Notes: generated by a model not told the origin, from the sequence alone. Counted from the stretch's first letter, positions 51,352 through 59,981 are shown. The stretch is DNA of 64,000 nt from Paenibacillus sp. J5C2022 (GCF_025567625.1 NZ_JAOQJC010000026.1:1-64000), one strand, 5' to 3'. Program-made: numbers and translations.

Positions 51352-53195
51352 GATGGCGAAGCTTCTTCCGCACGATTCAGGTAAAGCTCGTCATAATCTA
51401 CCTTCTGCTTATACTCGTCGCCATGCAGCTGATCGGCGTTTATTTCATCAGCACGGTAAAGAACTCGCTTATTACCAGCTTTACGACCAATCTGAAGGAG
51501 CAGGCGGACATCCTGTCGAACTTCGCGGCTCCCAGCCTCTCGCCCAATATGGAGACGGACAACGATTCCCCGGACAATAAGACGGAGGATCTTAATCTTG
51601 TCGTTCGCAATCTGTTCAGCATTAGCGGAGCGGAAGTGCAGGTGCTGGATGCGAACGGCAGGCTTGTCGCGACATCGCTGCAGGTGCATCAGTCGCGTAT
51701 CGGGCAGAAGAACAAGTCGTTGGCCGTCAGCCGCGCTCTGCAGAATATTCCGGACAATGAAGAAGAATTCATCGACGAGGATAATACGCGCAAGAAGTCG
51801 ATCGCACTTCCCGTTACCCACAACGATAAAATAGTCGGAGCCGTCTATGTCGTCGCGTCGATGACGGAGCTGTATGAAACGGTCAACCGGGTGAACCAGA
51901 TCTTCTTCTCCGGCACCCTGATTGCGCTCGGCTTGACGGGTGTGCTGGGTATTCTTCTCGCGCATACCATAACTGTGCCGATTCAAGGACTGACCAGACA
52001 AGCGGAGGCGGTCGCCGACGGAAGGTTCGATCTGAAGGCGCCGGTGCTGGGAGAGGATGAGATCGGACGGCTGAGCATGGCGTTCAACGTCATGACAATC
52101 CGGCTGAAGGAGGCGCTCTCCGCCAATGAGGAGGAGAACGAGAAGCTCTTATCGGTTCTGTCCAATATGAGCGACGGCGTCATAGCCGCCGATGAGTACG
52201 GCGTCATTATGATCTGGAATCGGCGGGCACTGGAGCTGCTGGATGCGGAGTCGGTGCAAGGCAAGGAGCTGTACGACGTACTGAGCCTTCCGGCAGACAA
52301 GCTGGAGCAATTGGAGCAGGGACGCGTGCAGACGATACTGCTAACCAAGGAGCTGCAGGAAAGGGAAGCGGGCGAAGTGAGCGAAAGTCTGCTCAAGGTG
52401 ACATTCACGCCGATACATCGCAGAGACCGGGGGGTTACCGGTACGATCGTCGTGCTTCAGGATGTGACGGAGCAAGAGAAGCTGGAGCAGTCACGCCGTC
52501 AATTCGTCGCGAACGTATCCCATGAGCTTCGTACGCCACTGACGACGATCAAGAGCTATGCAGAGGCGCTGAACGACGGAGCGCTGGAGGAGCGCGAGCT
52601 GTCGGAGCGCTTCGTCGGCGTCATTAGCAATGAGACGGAGCGGATGATCAGGCTCGTAACCGATCTGCTGCATCTGTCGCGATTCGATTCCAACGGGGCT
52701 CCGCTCAGGCGGAGACCGACGCCGATACACGAGATGCTGGATGAAGTGGCCGATCGCTTCTCCTTCCAGCTGCGTCAGAAGTCTATTAAAGCATCGGTGC
52801 GTGTGGAGCCGGGCTTGAAGACGGCCTGGGTGGACCGCGATCAGATTGATCAGGTGCTGGACAATCTGCTGTCCAATGCGATCAAATATACGCTGGATGG
52901 CGGCACGATCAAGCTTACTGCGGGCAAGTCGACGGACGGAGCCGAGCTGGAGATTAGCGTGAAGGATACCGGAATAGGCATTCCGAAGAAGGATCTGGCT
53001 CGCATCTTCGACCGTTTCTATCGGGTGGATAAGGCAAGATCGCGCAATATGGGCGGTACAGGGCTTGGCTTGTCCATTGCCCGGGAAATTGTCAAGGCGC
53101 ATGGCGGCACGATCTCTCTCCAATCCGAGCTTAACGAGGGAACGACCGTTACGTTCACGCTTCCGCTGCTGCAGGAAGGGGGGGAGCCGGCATGA
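51348..53195 (+). CDS. walK: Sensor histidine kinase WalK
   Basis: A 615-residue kinase: two membrane segments (about 12-35 and 185-207) flanking an outside sensor domain, HAMP, PAS (LLSVLSNMSDGVIAADEYGV), HisKA with FVANVSHELRTPLTTIKSY (phosphorylated H392) and HATPase with DNLLSNAIKYT and GTGLGLSIAREI. The layout is the standard WalK. The walR stop and walK start overlap as ATGA; walH overlaps its end the same way. Confidence 0.97.
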   Translation: MRWRSFFRTIQVKLVIIYLLLILVAMQLIGVYFISTVKNSLITSFTTNLKEQADILSNFAAPSLSPNMETDNDSPDNKTEDLNLVVRNLFSISGAEVQVLDANGRLVATSLQVHQSRIGQKNKSLAVSRALQNIPDNEEEFIDEDNTRKKSIALPVTHNDKIVGAVYVVASMTELYETVNRVNQIFFSGTLIALGLTGVLGILLAHTITVPIQGLTRQAEAVADGRFDLKAPVLGEDEIGRLSMAFNVMTIRLKEALSANEEENEKLLSVLSNMSDGVIAADEYGVIMIWNRRALELLDAESVQGKELYDVLSLPADKLEQLEQGRVQTILLTKELQEREAGEVSESLLKVTFTPIHRRDRGVTGTIVVLQDVTEQEKLEQSRRQFVANVSHELRTPLTTIKSYAEALNDGALEERELSERFVGVISNETERMIRLVTDLLHLSRFDSNGAPLRRRPTPIHEMLDEVADRFSFQLRQKSIKASVRVEPGLKTAWVDRDQIDQVLDNLLSNAIKYTLDGGTIKLTAGKSTDGAELEISVKDTGIGIPKKDLARIFDRFYRVDKARSRNMGGTGLGLSIAREIVKAHGGTISLQSELNEGTTVTFTLPLLQEGGEPA

Positions 53196-54907
53196 TGGAG
53201 AGACTGAAGACGGGATTGCTTATTGCGCTCGTTGCCTTGAGCTTGCTGCAGAGCTACTTCCTGGCTTATCGGATGCCGGGGCTCGGAGCAACGGTTCGGA
53301 GCGATCAGGACTATTTTCATACCGAGCGGCTAGGCAAGTCCGCGAACGTAGAAGAGATGATCTTCCCCAACGAATTAATCCTGCATAGAGGGGACAACAA
53401 GCATGCGGTCATCTATCCCGGTACGCAGTTCTACGATATGATTCTGAAGCAGCGTATTGCGGGGCGGGAGTTCAAGGGCTTCCAGCGCAGTCCTCTCAGT
53501 CTGATGGATTGGGAATATATTCGGGAGAAAGAGATTGGCGTCGAGCTCCGGTTCGATGGCGGCATCTCGATCGAGCTGCTGCAGAAGCTGTTGAAGGTGG
53601 AGGGAGATCCTCTGTTCCTGAACGAGCGGATTGATCGCATCTGGATATTCAAGACGACAGTGGCCGAAGAGATACGCACATTCTTCTTCAGCAGCGACGG
53701 CATGACCGTCTATGAATCGGTGAGAGCGGATCTGACGATCCGGGATGTGGAGGATTATGTCGGCTTCGGCGAATATATGCCGGTATATCGGATGACGAAG
53801 GGCGGTCTCTATATTCCGGAGACATTCTTACAGGCTACGGAAATGATCATTCCGTATGAGACGTATTCCCCTCAGCAGATGCAGCGCAACCTGTTCTTCG
53901 ATCCCGGCACGACGATTGCCTGGGAGGATCGCGGCGGCTCGCAGATTATTACCGACGGCAAGCGCGGCTTGCAGGTGAAGCAGAACGGGACATGGATCAA
54001 CTACACGAATCCGGCGGCGACGAAGAGCAGCGATGTGGAGCTGGGCGAGAATGTGTATGCTTCGATTGACTTCATTAACACGCATGGCGGCTGGGATGGC
54101 ACCCATCGCCTGATGAGTCTGCAGCCTGCCGAGGAGAAGAAGTATGTGCAATTCCGCCAATATATCGAGCAGTATCCCGTCGTGGGCGACCCTTACTTCC
54201 ATTATGGCTATATGCGGCTGGTCTTGCAGAAGGGCACCGTAACGGAATACGAGCGTTCGCTCATTACGCTGTCCCCGCGTTCGGAGTCCAGGAGGGAGAG
54301 GTGGCTGCAAGGCGGAGATCAGCTGGAGGAACGCTTGAAGCGGTATGAACGGATCAATGAGGTTACTTCTCTCTATCCCGCATTGAAAGCCAGACCGCTG
54401 GAAGATCAGCGCATGGGCTTCACGCCGGTATGGGTGGCAAGACATGAGGACGGCACGGAGACGGTATTGTCCGAAGCGCTGCCGGCGGGCTTCCAGCCGC
54501 CGGAGGAATCAGTGGCGCAAGAGGTCGAGGCGACTTCCGAGGAAGGAAGCCAGGACGACGCGGCTGCGAATCGTTCCGGCACGGGCTCCGAGTCGAATGC
54601 GGACAGCAAGCATGACGAGGATACGGTCGATTCTTCGGCAGATCGCGCCGCAGAAGGTGCGGCTGCCTCGGAAGGTATCGACGGAGAGACATCAGACGAA
54701 GCCGATGAACGCGACTCGGAGGCAGATAAGCCATTGGCGGTCGGGAAGAACGAGAAGCCTGTGGCGGAAGCGGAGCAGGGACAGGAGCCTGGTGATCAAG
54801 AGCAAGCGAAGGACAAGGATCGGAGCAAGAATCAGGGCCTGGATCAGGGGCAGGGCCGCGATCCCGCAGAAGATCAGATTGAAGAGCAGCTAGCTGCTGC
54901 AGAGTAG
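53192..54907 (+). CDS. walH: WalK regulator WalH (YycH) with a long acidic tail
   Basis: A 571-residue YycH-family protein, membrane-anchored at residues 6-24, whose outside domain holds WalK in check together with WalI in B. subtilis. The family protein is about 455 residues; here about 130 residues from ~438 on are low-complexity, rich in Glu, Asp, Ser, Ala and Gln (DEADERDSEADKP; ending GRDPAEDQIEEQLAAAE). That tail is outside the known fold and its role is unknown. Confidence 0.9.
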   Translation: MMERLKTGLLIALVALSLLQSYFLAYRMPGLGATVRSDQDYFHTERLGKSANVEEMIFPNELILHRGDNKHAVIYPGTQFYDMILKQRIAGREFKGFQRSPLSLMDWEYIREKEIGVELRFDGGISIELLQKLLKVEGDPLFLNERIDRIWIFKTTVAEEIRTFFFSSDGMTVYESVRADLTIRDVEDYVGFGEYMPVYRMTKGGLYIPETFLQATEMIIPYETYSPQQMQRNLFFDPGTTIAWEDRGGSQIITDGKRGLQVKQNGTWINYTNPAATKSSDVELGENVYASIDFINTHGGWDGTHRLMSLQPAEEKKYVQFRQYIEQYPVVGDPYFHYGYMRLVLQKGTVTEYERSLITLSPRSESRRERWLQGGDQLEERLKRYERINEVTSLYPALKARPLEDQRMGFTPVWVARHEDGTETVLSEALPAGFQPPEESVAQEVEATSEEGSQDDAAANRSGTGSESNADSKHDEDTVDSSADRAAEGAAASEGIDGETSDEADERDSEADKPLAVGKNEKPVAEAEQGQEPGDQEQAKDKDRSKNQGLDQGQGRDPAEDQIEEQLAAAE

Positions 54908-54920
54908 GGGGTGAAGATGG

Positions 54921-55706
54921 ATGGATTGGGGCAGGGCGAAGAGTGTGCTTATTATCTCATTCCTGATGCTGAATATATTGCTGGGGTATCAGCTCTGGCT
55001 GGACATTCGAACGCAGCTGGACGCCAATATGAATACAGCGGAGCTGCCTCAGGACAAGCTGAAGCTCATGCAGCAGAAGCGAATATCGCTAACGGCCAAT
55101 CTGCCGTCGGAAACCCCGAAGCTCGGGGATCTGACCTATCTGCTTCATGAAGACGATGCGCAGGGGGAAGAGCCAGTGCAGCTGCTTGAACCGGTGGATA
55201 GCGCCGATATATTCACCAAGTCGGAACTGATGAAGTCGCTTGGCGATCAGGTGCCTGATCTTGAGGAGTACAGCTACGATCTGCATAGCAACCGCGATGG
55301 CGTATTCGTCATGTATCGGGTATTCGAAGGACGTCCGATGTTCAATGTGAGACTGGAGCTGTACATCAGCAACCTGAAGATTACGGGCTATCGTCAGCAG
55401 CTTGTGGAGCTGATCAGCACCGGCGAGCAGAATAAAGTGCTGCCGGCTGCGAAGGTCGTGGCCAGTCTGATAGAGACATATCTGGAAGCGGGAGCGGTCA
55501 TCTCCGATATTCAGCTCGGCTATCATGGACAAATCTTCGATTCCGAGAAGCAGGTGGCTGCTCCTTCGTGGCGGGTGATGCTGGAGGATGGCAAAGTGTA
55601 TTATGTCCACGCGATTAGCGGTGAAGTGGCGACGGACAAGGAAGAAGGGGAAGATGGCGATACGGAAAGCGGCAGCGGATCGACGCTGAGCCAAGCGGAC
55701 CAGTGA
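54921..55706 (+). CDS. walI: WalK regulator WalI (YycI)
   Basis: A 261-residue YycI-family protein: MDWGRAKSVLIISFLMLNIL at the N terminus (one membrane segment) and an outside PepSY-like domain, ending in an acidic tail. It acts with WalH on WalK. GGGGGTGAAGATGG precedes the ATG. Confidence 0.92.
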   Translation: MDWGRAKSVLIISFLMLNILLGYQLWLDIRTQLDANMNTAELPQDKLKLMQQKRISLTANLPSETPKLGDLTYLLHEDDAQGEEPVQLLEPVDSADIFTKSELMKSLGDQVPDLEEYSYDLHSNRDGVFVMYRVFEGRPMFNVRLELYISNLKITGYRQQLVELISTGEQNKVLPAAKVVASLIETYLEAGAVISDIQLGYHGQIFDSEKQVAAPSWRVMLEDGKVYYVHAISGEVATDKEEGEDGDTESGSGSTLSQADQ

Positions 55707-55739
55707 AAGTTAGGGGAGAAAGGACAGGACAAAACGGTT

Positions 55740-56546
55740 ATGGGACTTCGATTTACCATTCTGGCAAGCGGATCTACAGGGAATGCAACCATTGTGCAGG
55801 GCAGCGAGCGGACGGTGCTGATCGATGCAGGGCTTAGCGCCAAGAAGCTGGACGAGCTGATGCGGGGACAAGGCATATCCGGTCATGATATCGACGCGCT
55901 GCTTGTGACGCACGAGCATTCCGATCATATTAAAGGGCTGGGCGCATTCGCCCGCAAGTACGAGCTGCCCATCTACGCCAATGAGGCGACTTGGGGAGCG
56001 ATGGAGCGACATGTCGGCAAGATCGAGCAAGAGAAGCGGGTGTACATCGAGACGGGGGAGGAGCTGGAGTTCGGGACTCTGCGGGTGCAATCTTACCCGA
56101 TCTCACACGATGCGGCAGAGCCCGTCGGCTACTGCTTTCAGGAGAATGGCGAGAAGCTGAGCCTGGCGACGGATCTGGGCTATGTGAGCGATAAAGTGAA
56201 GCAGCATATTATCGATTCCGATGTGCTCGTGCTGGAATCCAATCATGACACGGAGATGCTGCGAATGGGGCGCTATCCATGGAATATTAAGCGCCGCATT
56301 CTGAGCGATGTCGGCCATCTGTCCAATGTGGCGGCGGGCGAAGCGCTGATCGAGCTAATGACGGACCGGACGAAGCGGGTCTATCTGGCCCATCTCAGCC
56401 TCGACCACAACCAGATGGATCTGGCGATGCTGACAGTCAATTCTATCTTGGAGAATAACGGAATATTTTATAAGAAAGAGGAGTTCCCGCTGCGCAAAAC
56501 CTATGCGGACCGCGCTACCCCATGGGATGAAGTGATGCGGAAATAA
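55740..56546 (+). CDS. walJ: WalJ (YycJ) metallo-beta-lactamase fold protein
   Basis: A 268-residue metallo-beta-lactamase fold hydrolase: FTILASGSTGNATIVQG and the zinc motif LLVTHEHSDHIKGLG (HxHxDH), then PISHDAAEPVGYCF and HLSLDHNQ. YycJ proteins act in DNA repair as nucleases and close the wal operon. Its last 32 bases overlap the convergent gene at 56515. Confidence 0.95.
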   Translation: MGLRFTILASGSTGNATIVQGSERTVLIDAGLSAKKLDELMRGQGISGHDIDALLVTHEHSDHIKGLGAFARKYELPIYANEATWGAMERHVGKIEQEKRVYIETGEELEFGTLRVQSYPISHDAAEPVGYCFQENGEKLSLATDLGYVSDKVKQHIIDSDVLVLESNHDTEMLRMGRYPWNIKRRILSDVGHLSNVAAGEALIELMTDRTKRVYLAHLSLDHNQMDLAMLTVNSILENNGIFYKKEEFPLRKTYADRATPWDEVMRK

Positions 56547-56826
56547 GCTCCTCCAGCTGCCGGTCCAGCGTGGCGGACTTCTCGTCCAGTTCCTCCCGGG
56601 TCAGCAGTCCCTTGTCGACGAACAGCTCCAGCATGGCGCTGAGGGTCAGGACGGTACGGTAATGCTCCTCCTTCAGATCCGCCAGCTTGGCGGCGAGGCG
56701 TACCTGCTCCCAGGCGGGGGATGAGCCGATGTTCGTTGTTCTGGAACCGTCTTGCCGGCTATCGCTGCCGCAAGCGTCGGCGGGGCTGCTCGAATGATTG
56801 GAACCGTTCAAGCGATTTGTGTTCAT
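56515..56826 (-). CDS. Hypothetical helical protein, convergent with walJ
   Basis: A 103-residue protein not assigned to a family. The first 30 residues are Ser/Asn-rich and the rest is helical (LAAKLADLKEEHYRTVLTLS; LFVDKGLLTREELDEKSATL). AAGGAGCGATCATTC is a good ribosome binding site before the ATG, which supports it. It overlaps walJ by 32 bases at the 3' ends. DUF-type stress or sporulation protein is a guess only. Confidence 0.6.
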   Translation of the reverse strand: MNTNRLNGSNHSSSPADACGSDSRQDGSRTTNIGSSPAWEQVRLAAKLADLKEEHYRTVLTLSAMLELFVDKGLLTREELDEKSATLDRQLEELISASLHPMG

Positions 56827-57031
56827 GAATGATCGCTCCTTCTATCCTTTTTTTGGTCGGAGGGATTGTGAAATAACACTGGCGGGCGGGTGTGGAATGC
56901 ATTATGATGATTTCATAAACTCTGTTTATAGGCTTGGTCTCTATTAATATTGTAGTCATATATACCGAAAACATTCCTATATGTGCGAATACATTCTTAA
57001 TGTCTATGACATTGAGAGGAGCGGGTAATAG

Positions 57032-58396
57032 ATGAGTCTGTTCGATGATGATTTTTTCTCCACCAGAGTATCCAGGCGTACGGTTCGCAAGTTCAAGAAG
57101 AAAGAAGATGCCGCGCCGAAGTGGGCGCCGATTGGCGAGTGGTCCACTATTCGGATTGCCCTGGTCTCCTCTCTCGTAAGCGCGATAGCCGCATGCCTGC
57201 TGTTCGGGTTCATATTCGGCTTCGGCAGCGCTGCAGACCGATCGAGCGTGCCCGCAGCCAGTGCTTCGATCGGCGGCGCCGACCCTTCGGAATGGACGAT
57301 TCATGCAACAGCGAAGGTGAGGCCGGCTGTCGTCAGCATTATTAACGAGCAGAAGTTCTCGCTTGGCCTCGGGAGCAAGAAAGTAGAAGGCGATGAGGAA
57401 GAAGGCGTGCTGAGGGAAGCTGGAGTAGGCTCTGGTGTCATCATCGAGAAGAGGGACGGCAAGGCGTATATTGTCACCAATTACCATGTCGTGGCAGGTG
57501 CCGAGAAGGTGAAGGCGGTTATTATGAACGGCGAAATTCGCGAAGCGGCCATCGTTGGCGAAGATCCTATAACCGACCTTGCCGTATTGGAGATCGACAG
57601 CAAGGGTGTCGACACTGTGGCGGAGATTGGCGATTCCTCCAAGCTGCGTGAGGCTGAATTCGTCATTGCGATCGGCAATCCGCTGGGTATGGGCAAGTCG
57701 ACCACGCTTGGCGTCGTGAGCGTTACGAAGGAGGTCGTACCGGTATCGTTGAACGGGAACGGCATGATTGACTGGGAGCAGGAAGTGATACGCGTCGATG
57801 CGGCGATAAATGAAGGGAATAGCGGCGGACCGCTGATTGATCTGGATGGCCGGGTGGTTGGGATCAACAGTATGAAGATCGCCGACTTCGGTGTAGAGAG
57901 CATCGGATATGCAATCCCGATCAACAATGCAATTCCGATCATCAAGAGTCTGATAGACCAAGGCTACGTGCCGCGCCCTTATCTGGGTGTCTATACGATG
58001 GATCTGGAGCATTACTGGGGCCAGCAGAGTCTGGAGCAGTTCTTCCAGGAGGAGTTCCCGGAAGAAGAGGATGCGGACGGCAAGAAGAAGGATGATGAGG
58101 CCTCGACAGATGATGACAGCGAATCGCAAGACGGCGGCGATTACGACATTAAGGTGCCGGATAACGTGTACAACGGTGTCATCGTGCTGGAAGCGGTCGG
58201 CCCGGCGCTGACGGCGGGGCTTCAGATGAACGACATTATTGTGAAGCTGGACGAAGAGGAGATCGGCACGACGCGCGAGCTTCGCCGGTACTTGTACAAT
58301 AAGAAGAAGATCGGCGAGGATATTACCGTCACCTTCTACCGGGGCAGCGAGAAGCAATCGCTGAAGCTGAAGCTGAGCGACCGCGAGGAGGATTAG
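57032..58396 (+). CDS. htrA: HtrA/DegP-type serine protease with PDZ domain
   Basis: A 454-residue membrane-anchored trypsin-like protease: cytosolic N-terminal basic part, membrane segment at about 45-70 (IALVSSLVSAIAACLLFGFI), protease domain with triad H152 (VTNYHVV), D182 (ITDLAVL) and S264 (EGNSGGP), and a C-terminal PDZ domain (about 340-445) with an acidic insert between. It clears misfolded envelope proteins. It is the YycK/HtrC position at the end of the wal cluster. Confidence 0.96.
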   Translation: MSLFDDDFFSTRVSRRTVRKFKKKEDAAPKWAPIGEWSTIRIALVSSLVSAIAACLLFGFIFGFGSAADRSSVPAASASIGGADPSEWTIHATAKVRPAVVSIINEQKFSLGLGSKKVEGDEEEGVLREAGVGSGVIIEKRDGKAYIVTNYHVVAGAEKVKAVIMNGEIREAAIVGEDPITDLAVLEIDSKGVDTVAEIGDSSKLREAEFVIAIGNPLGMGKSTTLGVVSVTKEVVPVSLNGNGMIDWEQEVIRVDAAINEGNSGGPLIDLDGRVVGINSMKIADFGVESIGYAIPINNAIPIIKSLIDQGYVPRPYLGVYTMDLEHYWGQQSLEQFFQEEFPEEEDADGKKKDDEASTDDDSESQDGGDYDIKVPDNVYNGVIVLEAVGPALTAGLQMNDIIVKLDEEEIGTTRELRRYLYNKKKIGEDITVTFYRGSEKQSLKLKLSDREED

Positions 58397-58434
58397 CAGC
58401 CACTATCTACAGCTGAATACCGTGGGATGGCTAA

Positions 58435-58476
58435 GCCGCATCAACAGTGATTGTCACGCTGTTGATGCGGCTTTTT
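58435..58476 (+). terminator. Terminator after htrA
   Basis: GCCGCATCAACAG (58435-58447) and CTGTTGATGCGGC (58459-58471) are a perfect 13-bp pair followed by TTTTTG. Confidence 0.92.
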
Positions 58477-58573
58477 GCGCGTGGCGGCAGTGAGGGGTAT
58501 GAGTTTTTTGTGAGGAGAAGCATATATAATTTGAAGTGGATGAAAATTATGTAGGTATTTTTACCTATAAATG

Positions 58574-59288
58574 GTTACTACTTAGGTCCATTCGGTACAA
58601 GGCATGCTTGACGGGGCTATGTGAGCAAAATGAGCGAAAGTGCACACTTTTCCCTATTTTTCCGATACTATGTGACCATTTTGAGCGATAGCTCCTACTT
58701 TTCGGCAGTACAAGGCATGCTTGACGGGGCTATGTGAGCAAAATGAGCGAAAGTGCACACTTTTCCCTATTTTTCCGATACTATGTGACCATTTTGAGCG
58801 ATAGCTCCTACTTTTCGGCGCTACAAGGCACGCTTGGCGGGGCTATGTGAGCAAAATGAGCGATAGTGCACACTTTTCCCTATTTTTCCGATACTATGTG
58901 ACCATTTTGAGCGATAGCTCCTACTTTTCGGCGCTACAAGGCACGCTTGGCGGGGCTATGTGAGCAAAATGAGCGATAGTGCACACTCTTCACTATTTTT
59001 CCGATACTATGTGACTATTTTGAGCGATAGCTCCTACTTTTCGGCGCTACAAGGCACGCTTGGCGGGGCTATGTGAGCAAAATGAGCGAAAGTGCACACT
59101 TTTCACTATTTTTCCGATACTATGTGACTATTTTGAGCGATAGCTCCTACTTTTCGGCGGTACAAGGCATGCTTGACGGGGCTATGTGAGCAAAATGAGC
59201 GAAAGTGCACACTTTTCCCTATTTTTCCGATACTATGTGACCATTTTGAGCGAAAAGCCATTACTTGCTTTAATAGCTAAGTAGTAAC
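58574..59288. mobile_element. MITE-like element with terminal inverted repeats and target duplication
   Basis: GTTACTACTTAG (58574-58585) and its exact reverse complement CTAAGTAGTAAC (59277-59288) bound a 715-bp segment. Immediately outside, TATAAATG is present on both sides as a direct repeat (58566-58573 and 59289-59296), the pattern of an 8-bp target duplication. No transposase is inside; the interior is six copies of a 113-bp tandem repeat. It looks like a non-autonomous insertion. The family cannot be named from the 12-bp ends. Confidence 0.8.
58596..59253. repeat. Six-copy 113-bp tandem repeat array
   Basis: Copies start at 58596, 58709, 58822, 58935, 59048 and 59161, exactly 113 bases apart; the sixth is cut at about 93 bases. 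Copies 1, 2 and 6 share GGCATGCTTGACGGGG, copies 3-5 GGCACGCTTGGCGGGG. Each unit contains two related half-motifs, CTATGTGAGCAAAATGAGCG and CTATGTGACCATTTTGAGCG, so the unit itself is an older duplication. Stop codons in all frames make coding unlikely. Confidence 0.95.
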
Positions 59289-59380
59289 TATAAATGATAC
59301 AATTTTATAGTTAAAAAGAACCGGTTTTTTTCAAGTTTAAGGATGGACCGCAATAATTAATGAATCAAGGAGTGATGGGA

Positions 59381-59542
59381 TTGCTAGTGTTAGGCAGGAA
59401 GCCTGGTGAAAGCGTCGTCATAAATAGCGACATTGTAATTAAAGTCATAAAAAGCGACGATGGAGGATTGCGTTTGGCGTTCAATGCACCGCTGGAGAGC
59501 AGAATTGTGCGCGGGGAGTTGCTGATGAACAAAAAAAATTAA
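59381..59542 (+). CDS. csrA: CsrA-family RNA-binding protein, first of two
   Basis: A 53-residue CsrA-like protein: MLVLGRKPGESVVINSDIVI, then LRLAFNAPLESRIVRGELL, with the conserved Arg near position 44 (IVRGEL). CsrA blocks translation by binding GGA in RNA hairpins. The start is taken as TTG at 59381, eight bases after AAGGAG; an ATG at 59375 is too close. It is shorter than B. subtilis CsrA (74) at the C terminus. It lies 85 bases after the mobile element and is very similar to the second copy at 59794. Confidence 0.88.
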   Translation: MLVLGRKPGESVVINSDIVIKVIKSDDGGLRLAFNAPLESRIVRGELLMNKKN

Positions 59543-59560
59543 AAAAACCTCTCAAAGGAC

Positions 59561-59587
59561 TTAATAAAATGAAAAGGCTGCCGATAA
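59561..59587 (+). promoter_or_regulatory. Candidate flagellar-sigma (SigD) promoter
   Basis: GCCGATAA (59580-59587) is the exact FliA-type -10. A -35 TTAA (59561-59564) lies 15 bases upstream; the nearby TAAA at 59565 is at 11 bases, too close. It could drive csrA2 and hag. The -35 is weak, so the call is tentative. Confidence 0.5.
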
Positions 59588-59703
59588 ATATAGTATAAAC
59601 TATTCAAGACTAATAACCTATCTTATCGACTGACGATGTGTCTTATGGCTCTTTGTTTACTTTTTGCATCGCGGAATATATGAATAAAATAGTAAGACTT
59701 AGG

Positions 59704-59772
59704 GATGAGCAAACAAGTCGCTGTGACTCTTCAGGATGAAGGGGAGCAGCGTCATGTTTGCTCATTTTTTTT
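59704..59772 (+). terminator. Terminator-like hairpin before csrA2 with AGGA in its loop
   Basis: GATGAGCAAACA (59704-59715) pairs with TGTTTGCTCAT (59755-59765), followed by seven T residues, 22 bases before csrA2. The inner tip is CTTC-AGGAT-GAAG (59729-59741), AGGA in a five-base loop, the form CsrA prefers. It may end csrA1 transcripts, act as an attenuator for csrA2, or be a CsrA site. Confidence 0.75.
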
Positions 59773-59793
59773 ACCTGTGGGGGGGATTGAGCA

Positions 59794-59961
59794 ATGCTTG
59801 TATTGGGTAGAAAGCCAGGGGAATACGTAATGATCAATGGGAACATTATGGTGAAGGTTGTCAAGAGCGATGAAGGTCACCTGCGTCTGGCAATTGATGC
59901 ACCAAGGGAAATCTCCATCGTTCGCGGCGAGTTATATGAAGCGGAGAATAAAGCACGATAA
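59794..59961 (+). CDS. csrA: CsrA-family RNA-binding protein, second of two
   Basis: A 55-residue CsrA paralog: MLVLGRKPGEYVMINGNIMV, KVVKSDEGHLRLAIDAPREI and SIVRGELYEAENKAR. It shares most residues with the first copy, so the pair looks like a tandem duplication. Arg near position 44 is present. GGGGGGATTGAGCA precedes the ATG. A hairpin with AGGA in the loop and a candidate flagellar promoter lie upstream; hag follows 184 bases later. No fliW, the usual CsrA antagonist, is in the window. Confidence 0.9.
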   Translation: MLVLGRKPGEYVMINGNIMVKVVKSDEGHLRLAIDAPREISIVRGELYEAENKAR

Positions 59962-59981
59962 TAGGAAGCGGAGTGCCTTCG

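Noticed and set aside
56759..58357. 532-codon open frame antisense to htrA
   Set aside because: A shadow of htrA; the htrA frame has full catalytic motifs and a ribosome binding site.
58596..59253. CRISPR array
   Set aside because: The 113-bp units are contiguous and nearly identical throughout, with no unique spacers and no cas genes.
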